A stretch of 64,000 bases of DNA from Cribrihabitans marinus (GTDB lineage: Bacteria > Pseudomonadota > Alphaproteobacteria > Rhodobacterales > Rhodobacteraceae): the NCBI RefSeq assembly GCF_900109035.1, contig NZ_FNYD01000013.1, forward strand, positions 19,716 to 83,715, in the 5' to 3' direction. The notes below the pieces were generated by a model. The model worked only from the letters and a program-made list of their open reading frames with translations, did not search any database and had not been told where the DNA came from. The position numbers were made by a program, and so were the translations under genes. Numbering within the stretch: position 1 is the stretch's first letter; every line of letters starts with the position of its first letter. Positions 17,773 to 26,706 of the stretch are shown here, piece after piece.

Positions 17773-19245
17773 ATGCAACATGACGCCACCAACAGGATCG
17801 ACGGCAAGGGGCTGCCGGCACTCGAATCCCGGCTGCAAGAGGATCTGGAACACCTGTGCTATCCGGGCAAGGCCTGGGTGCCGCAGCGCGAGGGGATCAC
17901 CGACATCGTCATCATCGGCGGCGGCATGTGCGGGATGCTGGCCTGGCTAGCGCTCAGGACGGGCGGGATGCACAATGTCCGCGTGCTGGACCGCAGCGGA
18001 GAGGGGCGCGAGGGGCCGTGGCTGAGCTATGCGCGGATGGAGACGCTGCGCTCGCCGAAGGCGCTGACGGGGCCGGCCTATGGGCTGGGTCCGCTGACCT
18101 TCCAGGCCTGGTATCGCGCGCAGTTCGGATCCGACGCCTGGGAGGCGCTCGACAAGATCCCGCGTCCGATGTGGATGGACTACCTGAAGTGGTACCGGAG
18201 AGTCCTTGATATCCCGGTCGAAAACGGCGTTTCGGTGGATCGCGTCGAGCCCGAGGGCGACCTGCTGCGGCTGACCCTGTCGGGAGCGCAAAGCGGCACC
18301 GTCCTGACCCGCAAGCTGATCTTCGCCACCGGGCGCGACGGCACCGGCGGGCCGAACATCCCCGATTTCGTCTCAGGCCTGCCGCGTCACCTGTGGGCGC
18401 ACAGCGCCGACGAGATCGACTTTGCCGCGCTGGCCAGCAAGCGGGTTGCGGTGATCGGTGTCGGCGCGTCGGCGGTGGACAATGCGGCCGAGGCGCTGGA
18501 ACACGGCGCCGCCGAGGTCCGCCACCTGGTGCGCCGCCGCGAGATGCCCACGATCAACAAGATGATGGGTATCGGCAGTTTCGGGTTTACCGCCGGGTAT
18601 GCAGCGCTTCCCGATGAATGGCGCTGGCGTTTCATGCAATACAGCTTTGCCACCCAGACACCGCCGCCGCACGGCTCGACCCTGCGGGTGAGCCGGCACC
18701 CGAACGCGCATTTCCACTTCGGCAAGGCGACGACACGCATCGAGACCGAGGGCGACAGCGCGCGCATCCACTTTGCGGACGGCACATCCTATCTGGCGGA
18801 TTTCGTGATCCTGGGCACCGGTTTCGTCATCGACCCGATGGCGCGCACCGAGTTCGGCGAAGCGGCCGGCGACATCCTGCTGTGGAAGGACGTCTATACC
18901 CCGCCGCCGGGCGAGGCATCGCGGGATCTGGCGCATTTTCCCTATCTCAACTCCGATTTCACCTTTCGCGAGCGGGAACCGGGGCAGGCGCCGTGGCTGG
19001 GCAATGTCTATTGCTTCAACTACGGCGCATCGGCCAGCATGGGCAAGGTCAGCGGCGACATACCGGGCATCAGTGACGGCGCGGCCTGGCTGGCCCGCGC
19101 GCTGGCGGCAACGCTTTACCAAGAGGATATCGAGACGCATTGGCAGGGCATGCAGGACTATGACACGCCCGAGCTGGACGGCAGCGAATGGGAGCCGACG
19201 GACCTGGATGCCGCGGCGCAAGAGCGGAAAGGCAAGGTGGCATGA
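17773..19245 (+). CDS. FAD/NAD(P)-dependent oxidoreductase, flavin monooxygenase-like
   Basis: A 490-residue flavoprotein. The FAD Rossmann site is DIVIIGGGMCGMLAW (about residue 39 onward), and the NADP Rossmann site is VAVIGVGASAVDNAAEALE in the middle. Before that, a LPRHLWAHSADEIDF segment recalls the FxGxxxHxxxW/Y fingerprint of FMOs, without the full consensus. It probably hydroxylates an amine or carries out a Baeyer-Villiger-like step. I take ATG 17773; an in-frame TTG at 17731 would add 14 residues. It leads an operon with AhpD-like proteins, an opine-dehydrogenase-like enzyme and a polyamine-type transporter. The substrate is unknown. Confidence 0.8.
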   Translation: MQHDATNRIDGKGLPALESRLQEDLEHLCYPGKAWVPQREGITDIVIIGGGMCGMLAWLALRTGGMHNVRVLDRSGEGREGPWLSYARMETLRSPKALTGPAYGLGPLTFQAWYRAQFGSDAWEALDKIPRPMWMDYLKWYRRVLDIPVENGVSVDRVEPEGDLLRLTLSGAQSGTVLTRKLIFATGRDGTGGPNIPDFVSGLPRHLWAHSADEIDFAALASKRVAVIGVGASAVDNAAEALEHGAAEVRHLVRRREMPTINKMMGIGSFGFTAGYAALPDEWRWRFMQYSFATQTPPPHGSTLRVSRHPNAHFHFGKATTRIETEGDSARIHFADGTSYLADFVILGTGFVIDPMARTEFGEAAGDILLWKDVYTPPPGEASRDLAHFPYLNSDFTFREREPGQAPWLGNVYCFNYGASASMGKVSGDIPGISDGAAWLARALAATLYQEDIETHWQGMQDYDTPELDGSEWEPTDLDAAAQERKGKVA

Positions 19246-19721
19246 GCGCGCTGGAGACGACTGCGCTGGCCGTCGCCGGGATCACCGGCGGCACGGTGGC
19301 CGAGGCCGCCGCCGACCGCGCCAACATCTTCGAGATGACCGATGCTGCCGAGGCCGCGGTACTGCGGCCGCTCTATGCGGGCGGGTTTTCCCACGAATTG
19401 CGCGCGGCGCTGGCGGCCCGCGTGGCGCGCCAGGCCGGGGACGCGGCGCTGGCCGATCACTATCTGCACGCGGCCGGGGACATGGCCGCGCTGGCCGATC
19501 CCGATGAGACCGGCGCGGCACAGGGCCTGGCCGGGGTGGTCGCCTTTTGCGACAAGGCCGCGAACGCCACGAAAGACATCGCGCCAGAGGACATCTCGAC
19601 ATTGCAGGACGCCGGCCTGTCCGATGCCGATATCGTCCGGCTGTGTGAACTGGCCGCCTTTCTCGCCTATCAGCTGCGGGTCGTCGCCGGTCTACGGCTG
19701 ATGCGGGGCGGTTCGGCATGA
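19242..19721 (+). CDS. Carboxymuconolactone-decarboxylase-type protein lacking the CxxC
   Basis: A 159-residue mostly helical protein (ATGA overlap with the flavoprotein gene). Its helices resemble the CMD/AhpD fold, for example LRAALAARVARQAGDAALADHY, then a ADIVRLCELAAFLAYQLRVV segment. No CxxC redox pair is present; only two isolated cysteines are seen. It directly precedes a canonical AhpD-type partner, so it may be a catalytically inactive subunit of a heteromer, or act on a substrate without thiol chemistry. Confidence 0.7.
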   Translation: MSALETTALAVAGITGGTVAEAAADRANIFEMTDAAEAAVLRPLYAGGFSHELRAALAARVARQAGDAALADHYLHAAGDMAALADPDETGAAQGLAGVVAFCDKAANATKDIAPEDISTLQDAGLSDADIVRLCELAAFLAYQLRVVAGLRLMRGGSA

Positions 19722-20305
19722 GCCGCGTGGTGCGCAAATTCACCCGCTCGGTGCCGCAATGGCAGCCGCGCGTGACCCCGGTGAACCTGGCCGAGGCCAC
19801 GCCCGAGCAGCTGGAGGCGCTCCAGGTCACGCCGTCGAACACCAAAGTGTCCGACTATGTGCTGACCCTGGCCCATGACGTGGAAAGCCTCGCCGTGCGC
19901 TCGCCGCTCTTCAACGCGATCATGTACGATCCCGGCGGCATGTCGCGGGCCGAGCGGGAACTGGGCGCGCTGGCCGCCTCGATGGTCAACCGCTGCATCT
20001 ATTGCGCGGCGGTTCATGCAGACCGCCACGCCAAGCTGGAGAAGGACACAGCCGTCACCGATGCGCTGTTCGACAAGGGGGGCGAGGCCGAGCTGGGCCC
20101 GCGGAACCGGGCGATCTTCGATTTTGCGCGCAAGCTGTCCGAGGCCCCGCCCGAGGCGACGCCGGAGGACATGCAGATGCTGCGCGATGCCGGGCTGGCG
20201 GAGGCGGAGATCCTGGACCTGATCCTGTCTTCGGCGCTCTTTGGCTGGGCCAACCGGCTGATGCACGTGCTGGGTGATCCGGTCCGGCAGGAGGCCGAGG
20301 CATGA
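19718..20305 (+). CDS. AhpD-like alkylhydroperoxidase/peroxidase-related enzyme
   Basis: A 195-residue CMD-family protein with the redox motif NRCIYCAAVH (CxxC followed by His) near residue 90, as in AhpD. The helix ESLAVRSPLFNAIMY and the SRAERELGALAASM stretch before it are typical. It would reduce peroxides or a reactive intermediate in the cytoplasm. Overlap of 4 bp with both neighbours shows translational coupling. In this operon it may remove peroxide leaked by the flavin monooxygenase, which is inference. Confidence 0.85.
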   Translation: MSRVVRKFTRSVPQWQPRVTPVNLAEATPEQLEALQVTPSNTKVSDYVLTLAHDVESLAVRSPLFNAIMYDPGGMSRAERELGALAASMVNRCIYCAAVHADRHAKLEKDTAVTDALFDKGGEAELGPRNRAIFDFARKLSEAPPEATPEDMQMLRDAGLAEAEILDLILSSALFGWANRLMHVLGDPVRQEAEA

Positions 20306-21408
20306 GCGGGCCCAAGCGCATCGGCATCGCGGGCGCAGGCTCGATCGCGTTCGGCACCGCGGCGCTTCTGGCTGACCGCGGACATGACCCGATGCTCTGG
20401 TCGCCCTCGGGCGCGGGCACCGCCGCGCTGGATGGCGCGCCGCTGACCGCCACCGGCGCGGTCGAGGCCCGTTTCGCGCCCCGCATCGCCGGTTCGGCGG
20501 CGCAGCTGGCGGCCGAGAACGACGTGCTGCTGATCGCGCTGCCGGCCTACGGGCACAAGATGGTGCTGGATGCCCTGGCGCCGCATGTCCGGGCAGGGCA
20601 GCATGTCATCATCTCGTCCCATGCCTCGCTGGGCGCGGTCTATCTGGCGCAGGCGCTGGCCGCGCGCGGCGTTGCTGCGCCGATCACCGCCTGGGGCACC
20701 ACCGTTGTCACCGGCCGGCGCCAGGACGGCGCTGCGGTCCAGGTCAACACGCTGCGCGCCCGGGTCGACAGCTGCACGGTGCCCGAGAGCGAGACCGAGA
20801 GCGCCCTGACACTCTGCCGCGATCTCTTCGGCGACAGGTTCCAGCCGCGTGACGGGCTGCTGGCGATCTCGCTGTCCAATCTCAACCCGCAGAACCACAT
20901 GGGGATCGCCCTGGGCAACATCACCCGCATGGAACGCGGCGAGGTCTGGAGCCAGGGCCAGAACGTGACGCCCAAGGTGGGCCGCCTGCTGGAACAGCTG
21001 GACCTGGAACGGCTGGCCATCGCCGAGGCGCTTGGCCTGGAGGTCAAGACGATCTTCGAGCATTTCCACCTGAGCTTCCACGTGCCGGTGGCATCGATCT
21101 CGGAGATGAACCAGCAGATGCACGCGCGAGGCAATGGCGGCACCGGCCCCGCCACCGCCGACAGCCGTTACGTCACCGAGGACGTGCCCTACGGGTTGCA
21201 TCTGACCGCCGTGCTGGGCCGGCTGGCGGGCCGCACCGCAACCCTGCACGAGGCGGGGATCGCGATCTTCTCGGCCATGTATGGCCGCGATTTCGCGTCC
21301 GAGAACGCCCTTCTGGCCGCCCTGCGGCTCGATCGATTCACGCTTGAGGATCTGCAGCGGGCCGCCCGTACCGGGCTGCTGCGGGCGGCACCGCACCCGG
21401 TGTCCTGA
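20302..21408 (+). CDS. NAD(P)-dependent octopine/nopaline (opine) dehydrogenase-family enzyme
   Basis: A 368-residue dehydrogenase. The N-terminal Rossmann site is IGIAGAGSIAFGTAALLADRG, and the opine-dehydrogenase C-terminal domain carries LNPQNHMGIALGNI (conserved His region) and EHFHLSFHVP. The family links or splits an amino acid and a keto acid at a secondary amine. Here it sits between an AhpD-like gene and a polyamine-type transporter, which fits oxidation of an imported opine-like or N-substituted amine. The direction of the reaction and the substrate are not known. Confidence 0.82.
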   Translation: MSGPKRIGIAGAGSIAFGTAALLADRGHDPMLWSPSGAGTAALDGAPLTATGAVEARFAPRIAGSAAQLAAENDVLLIALPAYGHKMVLDALAPHVRAGQHVIISSHASLGAVYLAQALAARGVAAPITAWGTTVVTGRRQDGAAVQVNTLRARVDSCTVPESETESALTLCRDLFGDRFQPRDGLLAISLSNLNPQNHMGIALGNITRMERGEVWSQGQNVTPKVGRLLEQLDLERLAIAEALGLEVKTIFEHFHLSFHVPVASISEMNQQMHARGNGGTGPATADSRYVTEDVPYGLHLTAVLGRLAGRTATLHEAGIAIFSAMYGRDFASENALLAALRLDRFTLEDLQRAARTGLLRAAPHPVS

Positions 21409-21455
21409 ACAACAAGAGATACGGACCAGACTGAACCAGCAAGGAGACCCGCAAG

Positions 21456-22562
21456 ATGACCAAACTGACACTCAACCGACGCCGTTTCATGGGCACCGCC
21501 GCGATGACCGGGGTGGCGCTGGCAAGCCCCGCCTATCTGCGCCGCGCCAATGCCGCGGGCGACGAGGTCAACATCTGGACCTACAACGATTTCGTGCCCG
21601 AGGCGTTCAAGAAGCAGTTCGAGGCCGATACCGGCATCAAGGTCAATGTGCGCCTGGTCGACGACCAGGGCAAGCAGTTCAACCTGCTGGCCGCCGAGGC
21701 GCCGAACCCGACCGTGGACATCATGACCGTGGCCGGCCACCGCTTCCTGCAATTCATCGACAGCGAGCTTCTGGCCCCGCTCGACACCGACCGGCTGTCG
21801 AACTGGGGCAACATCAACCCGACCTTCTCGGAAAGCGACTGGGCGACGATCAACGGCAACAAATGGGGCGCGCCAATCCTGTCGGGGATGGAGGTGCTGT
21901 CCTACAACACCGATCTGGTCACAGCCGAGGAGGCGCAGTCCTGGGACACGCTGTTTTCGGAGAAATACAAGGGCCAGACCGCCTATATCATCCAGGACAT
22001 GATGTCGATCGTGATGCTGATGAAGGGCTATGACGGCAACATGGTCGCCTATATGGACGACCCCGATAAGGCCGCGGCCATCGTCGAGGAGGCCAAGCAG
22101 TTCCTGATCGAGAAGAAGCCTCTGGTGCGCAAGTATTACGACAGCGGCGCCGAGTTCCAGCAGATGATGGTCAACCAGGACATCGCGCTGGGCCATTCCT
22201 GGAACGGACCGGCGGCGGCCCTGATCAACGACGGCTTCCCGCTGGCGATGACCATACCGCGCGAAGGCAGCTATGGCTTCGTCTACACGTTCAACATCGC
22301 CAACAACGCGCCGAACGCCGACAACGCCTATGCGTTCCTCGACGCGATTTTGGCCTCGCCCGAGATCGGCGCGTCGATGACCAAGGCGTCGGGCTTCATC
22401 TCGACCTACAAGGGCGCGTCGGAATACCTGACCGACCTGGAGAGGAAGTCGACGTCGTTCAGCGAGGAGGAGCTGGCCAACCTGCAGTTCTTCCGCGCCG
22501 AGGCCAACGAGCTGAAGTACGGCCTGGTCGACCCGGCGGTCGAGGCGATCAAGGCGGCCTGA
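21456..22562 (+). CDS. Polyamine-type ABC transporter, periplasmic substrate-binding protein
   Basis: A 368-residue extracellular solute-binding protein of the PotD/PotF type. The N-terminus has a twin-arginine pattern, NRRRFMGTAAMTGVALASPA, followed by a cleavage-like LRRANAAG, so Tat export is likely. The mature part begins VNIWTYNDFVPEAFKKQFE, the usual start of this family. The ATG at 21456 has AAGGAG 14 bp upstream. The ligand is probably a cationic amine or an amine-containing opine. It is followed by a strong terminator-like hairpin before the permease gene. Confidence 0.9.
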   Translation: MTKLTLNRRRFMGTAAMTGVALASPAYLRRANAAGDEVNIWTYNDFVPEAFKKQFEADTGIKVNVRLVDDQGKQFNLLAAEAPNPTVDIMTVAGHRFLQFIDSELLAPLDTDRLSNWGNINPTFSESDWATINGNKWGAPILSGMEVLSYNTDLVTAEEAQSWDTLFSEKYKGQTAYIIQDMMSIVMLMKGYDGNMVAYMDDPDKAAAIVEEAKQFLIEKKPLVRKYYDSGAEFQQMMVNQDIALGHSWNGPAAALINDGFPLAMTIPREGSYGFVYTFNIANNAPNADNAYAFLDAILASPEIGASMTKASGFISTYKGASEYLTDLERKSTSFSEEELANLQFFRAEANELKYGLVDPAVEAIKAA

Positions 22563-22580
22563 TCCGGTTTTTCTGACAAT

Positions 22581-22615
22581 CCGCCCGCCGGTCTCCGGCG
22601 GGCGGGACGGTTTTT
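22581..22615 (+). terminator. Terminator-like hairpin between substrate-binding protein and permease genes
   Basis: CCGCCCGCCGG (22581-22591) and CCGGCGGGCGG (22595-22605) form a perfect 11-bp stem with a TCT loop, followed within 5 nt by TTTTT (22611-22615). It is the clearest intrinsic terminator in the window. Lying inside the transporter operon, it probably attenuates rather than ends transcription, so that binding protein exceeds permease. Confidence 0.75.
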
Positions 22616-22637
22616 CGTCCCGGCAAGAGGAGAAAGC

Positions 22638-23624
22638 ATGAGCTCCGACGCATCCGCGCGCAAGGATCCCTCCGGACTTGCCGGTCAACCTGGCGGGCTG
22701 ACCGCCTGGGGGCGCCTGGTGGCCTGGGGTCCGTATCGGGCGCTGGCCGATTTCACCACCGCATCGCCGCGGCGGCAATTCGTCATCCTGGCCGCGTTTC
22801 CCATACTTTGGGTGCTGACCCAGCACCTGGGACCGATGCTGCAGATGCTGCGCGTCAGCCTGACCGACGCCTATCCGGTGGCCCAGGGCGTCGAGCAGAG
22901 CTTCACCCTCGACAACTACCTGCGCTTCTTCGGCGACAGGATCTTCTGGATGCCGTTCTTCCGGACGCTCGCCTTTGCCGGGGTGTTCACTTTCTGCACG
23001 CTGATCCTGACCTATCCGGTGGCCTATTTCCTGGCCCGTCACGTCAGCCGCAGGAACCAGATGCTGATGCTCCTGCTGCTGCTGGTGCCGTTCTGGGTGG
23101 GCGAGATCGTGCGCACCTATGCGATCATGATCCTGCTGGGCAATACCGGCGCGGTGAACCTGGTGCTGAAATGGCTGGGCCTGATCGATCGGCCGATCCC
23201 GTTCATGTATACCAGTTTCTCGATGGGGGTCGGTATCGTCTACCTCACCGCGCTTTACATGCTGCTGCCGCTCTACTCGGCGCTGGAGAAGCTTCCCAAG
23301 AGCTACAACGAGGCCGCGGCAGACCTCGGGGCCGGGGCCTGGACGCGGTTCCGCCGGGTGACGCTGCCGCTGACGCTGGAGGGGATTTCCTCGGGCTGCA
23401 CGCTGGTCTTTCTGATCTCGACGGGGTTCTACGCGACACCGGTGCTGCTGGGCGGGCCCTCGACCACCGTCTTTGCCGAGACCATCGCCGGCTTCTTCCA
23501 CGTCGCCGGCGACGAGTGGCCGACCGGTGCCGCCTTTGCCACGATCATGTTCCTGGCCGCGCTGCTGATCACCGGCGTGTTCCAGCGCGTCATGCGCGGC
23601 TTGCGAAAGGGAGATACCGGATGA
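22638..23624 (+). CDS. Polyamine-type ABC transporter permease (PotB-like)
   Basis: A 328-residue inner-membrane permease with a polar N-terminal extension of about 50 residues, then six hydrophobic segments. The EAA loop is visible near nt 23300 (LPKSYNEAAADLGAGAWTRF), with E-A-A, D-L-G-A and then the TLPLTLEGISSG helix. ATG 22638 has AGAGGAG 6-7 nt upstream. It pairs with the 23621 product to make the channel for the amine substrate. Confidence 0.9.
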   Translation: MSSDASARKDPSGLAGQPGGLTAWGRLVAWGPYRALADFTTASPRRQFVILAAFPILWVLTQHLGPMLQMLRVSLTDAYPVAQGVEQSFTLDNYLRFFGDRIFWMPFFRTLAFAGVFTFCTLILTYPVAYFLARHVSRRNQMLMLLLLLVPFWVGEIVRTYAIMILLGNTGAVNLVLKWLGLIDRPIPFMYTSFSMGVGIVYLTALYMLLPLYSALEKLPKSYNEAAADLGAGAWTRFRRVTLPLTLEGISSGCTLVFLISTGFYATPVLLGGPSTTVFAETIAGFFHVAGDEWPTGAAFATIMFLAALLITGVFQRVMRGLRKGDTG

Positions 23625-24409
23625 TCCGCGGCAACCGCATTTTCCTGTCCTGCGCCTATTGGGCCTTCGTGCTCTATGTCTTCGTGCCGCTGATCCTGAT
23701 GGTGATGATGGGTTTCAAGGACAGCAAGTTCATCGGCTTTCCGATCCGCTCCTGGACGCTGGACTGGTATTCGGGCGTCTTTGCCGATGCCGAGGTGCTG
23801 TCCACTTTCGGCTATTCCATCGCCATCGCAGTGCTTTCGACCATCGCCTCGGTCGTGGTCGGAACCTGGATCGCGGTGCTGCTGGAGCGCAGCCGGTTCA
23901 AGGGTTGGGGGGTGATGTTCGGCCTGACCGTCCTGCCGGCGCTGGTGCCGGGCATCATCTCGGCCATCGCCTTTCGCATCTATGCCCGTTACCTCGGGAT
24001 CGAGCCCGGCATGGGCGCGATCATCTGGGCGCATGCGGTGCACAACGTGCCCTTCGTCGTGCTGGTAGTGATGGCGCGGCTGTCGACCCTGCCGAAAAGC
24101 CAGATCGAGGCGGCGCGCGACCTGGGCGCCGATCCGCTGGTGGCCTTCCTGCGGATCACGCTGCCCTACCTGGTGCCGGCGATCCTGGGGGCGAGCATCT
24201 TCTGCCTGCTGCTCAGCTTCGACGACTTCGTGCGTTCGTTCTTCCTCGGCGGATATGACCCGACCCTGCCGGTGCTGATCTTCGCCAAGCTCAAGTCCGG
24301 CATGTCGCCCGAGATCAACGCGATTGCCACCGTGGCGCTGGTTCTGACTGCCGCGATCGGCATCTGGGCCGAAAGGTTCACCCGCCGCGCGAACAAGGAT
24401 ACCAATTGA
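23621..24409 (+). CDS. Polyamine-type ABC transporter permease (PotC-like)
   Basis: A 262-residue permease with ATGA overlap at its start. It has hydrophobic helices from residue 8 on (IFLSCAYWAFVLYVFVPLIL), the PotC-type WTLDWYSGVFAD segment, and the EAA loop near nt 24105 (IEAARDLGADPLVAFLRITL). The C-terminus is short and basic (FTRRANKDTN). It forms the membrane pair with PotB-like and is coupled to the ATPase gene by a TGATG overlap. Confidence 0.9.
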   Translation: MIRGNRIFLSCAYWAFVLYVFVPLILMVMMGFKDSKFIGFPIRSWTLDWYSGVFADAEVLSTFGYSIAIAVLSTIASVVVGTWIAVLLERSRFKGWGVMFGLTVLPALVPGIISAIAFRIYARYLGIEPGMGAIIWAHAVHNVPFVVLVVMARLSTLPKSQIEAARDLGADPLVAFLRITLPYLVPAILGASIFCLLLSFDDFVRSFFLGGYDPTLPVLIFAKLKSGMSPEINAIATVALVLTAAIGIWAERFTRRANKDTN

Positions 24410-25491
24410 TGACCCAAGATCCCCTGGTCCGGATCGACCAGATCACCAAGACCTTCGGCGAGACCGTCGCGCTGGAGAACCTGACCCTGGATATCGCGCG
24501 CGGCGAGTTCGTCACCTTCCTCGGCCCGTCGGGCTGCGGCAAGTCGACCACCTTGCGCATCCTCGGCGGGTTCGAGCAGCCCGACAGCGGCCGCGTGATC
24601 CTCGACGGGACGGACGTGACCCGCCAGCCGCCCGAAAAACGCCATGTGAACATGGTGTTCCAGGACTATGCGCTATTCCCGCATATGACGGTCCGGCAGA
24701 ACATCTCGTTTGCGCTGGAGCTCAAGGGGATGGACAGGGCCGCGATCCGCGCGCGCCAGGACGAGATCATGGATTTCCTCGAACTCGGCGCCTATGGCGA
24801 CCGCTATCCGGGCCAGCTTTCGGGCGGGCAGCGGCAGCGCGTGGCCCTGGCCCGCGCGCTGGCGCCCGACCCGGCGCTGCTGCTTCTGGACGAGCCGCTG
24901 GCGGCGCTCGACGCCAAGCTGCGCGGTCAGGTCCAGCAGGAGCTGAAATCGATCCAGCGGCGCACGCACAAGACGTTCTTCTTCGTGACCCACGACCAGG
25001 AAGAGGCGCTGACCATGTCCGACCGCATCGTGGTGATGAATGACGGCCGCGTGGAACAGGACGGCACGCCCGAAGAGCTCTATTTCCACCCCACCAGCCG
25101 GTTCGTGGCCGAGTTCATCGGCGAGACGAACCTGATCTCGGGCGAAATGCGCGGGCGCGAGGGGGATGCGGTGGTGATGGACTGGTTCGGCCAGACCCTG
25201 CGCGGCCATGCCTCGGGCACGACGCCCCGGCCCGGTGAGACGATCACCGCCTCGCTGCGCCTGGAAAAGCTGGGTTTTCACAACGCCCGACCCGAAACCG
25301 GCAATGCGGTCCAGGGGCGCGTCGTGCGCAAGACCTTCCTCGGCAGCCGGATGGCCGTCGACCTGGCCGTCGAAGAGGCGCAGGGCGCGACCCTGCGGGC
25401 CTTCGTCGATGCCGAGACCGGTCAGGCGGTCGGGTCCGATCCGGTCTGGCTGGGCTGGGACAGCGACAGCATGGCCGTGTTGCGCGACTGA
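24409..25491 (+). CDS. Polyamine-type ABC transporter ATPase (PotA-like)
   Basis: A 360-residue ABC ATPase. It has Walker A GPSGCGKSTT, Q-loop FQDYALFPHM, signature LSGGQRQRVALARA, Walker B LLLDEPLAALD, and switch VTHDQEEALTMSDR. A C-terminal TOBE_2 domain of about 120 residues (from SGEMRGREGD) follows. The ATG at 24409 shares its first base with the previous stop; a TTG at 24406 is less likely. It completes the transporter of the flavoprotein/opine operon. Confidence 0.93.
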   Translation: MTQDPLVRIDQITKTFGETVALENLTLDIARGEFVTFLGPSGCGKSTTLRILGGFEQPDSGRVILDGTDVTRQPPEKRHVNMVFQDYALFPHMTVRQNISFALELKGMDRAAIRARQDEIMDFLELGAYGDRYPGQLSGGQRQRVALARALAPDPALLLLDEPLAALDAKLRGQVQQELKSIQRRTHKTFFFVTHDQEEALTMSDRIVVMNDGRVEQDGTPEELYFHPTSRFVAEFIGETNLISGEMRGREGDAVVMDWFGQTLRGHASGTTPRPGETITASLRLEKLGFHNARPETGNAVQGRVVRKTFLGSRMAVDLAVEEAQGATLRAFVDAETGQAVGSDPVWLGWDSDSMAVLRD

Positions 25492-25516
25492 TCGGACGGG
25501 CAAATCGGAGCACAGC

Positions 25517-26407
25517 ATGAAGATCGCCACCGCCGCCTATCCGCTCGACTGGCTCGACAGCTGGGCGCAATACGAGGACAAGATCGCACGCTGGGTGTCG
25601 GATGCCGCCGGGCAGGGGGCGGACCTGCTGGTCTTTCCCGAATACGGCGCGATGGAGCTGGCCACCCTGGCGGGCGCGGACGCCGCCGGCGATCTGGAAC
25701 GGTCGATCCACGCCGTGTCGGACCGGATGGCCGATGCCGCGGGTCTGCACCGGAGGCTGGCCGCCGAGCATCGCGTGCATATCCTGGGCGCGTCAGCACC
25801 CGTGGCCGTGCCGCAGGGCCGCCCTGTGAACCGCGCCGAAATCTACACGCCGGACAGCCGCCAGGATCACCAGGACAAGCAGATCATGACCCGGTTCGAG
25901 CGCGAGACCTGGGAGATCGCGCCCGGCGGTCCGCTCAAGCTCTTCGACACGACGTTGGGGCGGATCGGCGTGCTGATCTGCTATGACGTCGAATTCCCGC
26001 TGCTGGGACGGGCGCTGACGCAGGCGGACCTGATCCTGGTGCCGTCCTGCACCGAGGCCTTGTCGGGCTACTGGCGGGTGCGCATCGGCGCGATGGCGCG
26101 CGCGCTGGAGAACCAGTGCGTGACGGTCATGGCCTCGGTCGTGGGCAAGGCGGACTGGTCCGAGGCCGTGGACACCAACACCGGATGCGGTGGCGTGTTC
26201 GGCCCGCCCGACACCGGCTTCCCCCAGACTGGCGTTCTGGCCGAGGGAGAGTTGAACCGGCCCGGCTGGACTTATGCCGAACTCGACCCCGCGGCCATCG
26301 CCCATGTCCGGGCCGATGGGGTCGTGCTGAACCGGGCGCACTGGAGCGAGCAGGACCCGCGCGCCGCATCCGTCACAAATTCCTCGCTTCTGTCAGAAGG
26401 GCCTTGA
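25517..26407 (+). CDS. Nitrilase-superfamily amidohydrolase
   Basis: A 296-residue carbon-nitrogen hydrolase. The catalytic triad is readable: Glu in LVFPEYGAME (about residue 43), Lys in HQDKQIMTRFE, and Cys in LVPSCTEALSGYWRV. ATG 25517 starts the canonical IATAAYPLDWL strand; upstream in-frame codons belong to the ATPase gene. Enzymes of this type cleave amides, carbamoyl-amines or nitriles in the cytoplasm, for example N-carbamoylputrescine. It is the last gene of the amine operon, so it probably releases ammonia from an intermediate of that pathway. Confidence 0.87.
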   Translation: MKIATAAYPLDWLDSWAQYEDKIARWVSDAAGQGADLLVFPEYGAMELATLAGADAAGDLERSIHAVSDRMADAAGLHRRLAAEHRVHILGASAPVAVPQGRPVNRAEIYTPDSRQDHQDKQIMTRFERETWEIAPGGPLKLFDTTLGRIGVLICYDVEFPLLGRALTQADLILVPSCTEALSGYWRVRIGAMARALENQCVTVMASVVGKADWSEAVDTNTGCGGVFGPPDTGFPQTGVLAEGELNRPGWTYAELDPAAIAHVRADGVVLNRAHWSEQDPRAASVTNSSLLSEGP

Positions 26408-26477
26408 AAAAAAGGCCGGATGGGACCATTTAAGCGCACGTCCCGCAATGTGCGGGTGAATCTGTTATGGAGACAAC

Positions 26478-26696
26478 ATGGCCAAGGAAGATACGCTCGA
26501 ATTTCCCGGTGTCGTGAAGGAGCTCCTGCCGAATGCGACGTTCAGGGTCGAGCTGGAAAACGGCCATGAGATCATCGCACATACGGCAGGCAAGATGCGC
26601 AAGAACCGCATCCGCGTCCTTGCCGGCGACCGTGTTCAGGTCGAGATGACCCCCTATGATCTGACCAAGGGTCGGATCAACTATCGCTTCAAGTAA
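26478..26696 (+). CDS. infA: Translation initiation factor IF-1
   Basis: A 72-residue S1-like OB-fold protein, the standard length. Starting [19 protein letters not shown], with the conserved [19 protein letters not shown] and final GRINYRFK, it is unmistakable. IF-1 binds the ribosomal A site during initiation. It begins the housekeeping block infA-maf-rng-yacG. The 70-bp leader holds a small CCCGCA/TGCGGG stem and GGAGAC before the ATG. Confidence 0.97.
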   Translation: MAKEDTLEFPGVVKELLPNATFRVELENGHEIIAHTAGKMRKNRIRVLAGDRVQVEMTPYDLTKGRINYRFK

Positions 26697-26706
26697 CGCC
26701 CGTTTC

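Noticed and set aside
21189..23501. A 770-codon minus-strand open frame
   Set aside because: It runs antisense to the opine-dehydrogenase-like, binding-protein and permease genes, is rich in Arg, His, Gln and Gly, and has no recognisable domain.
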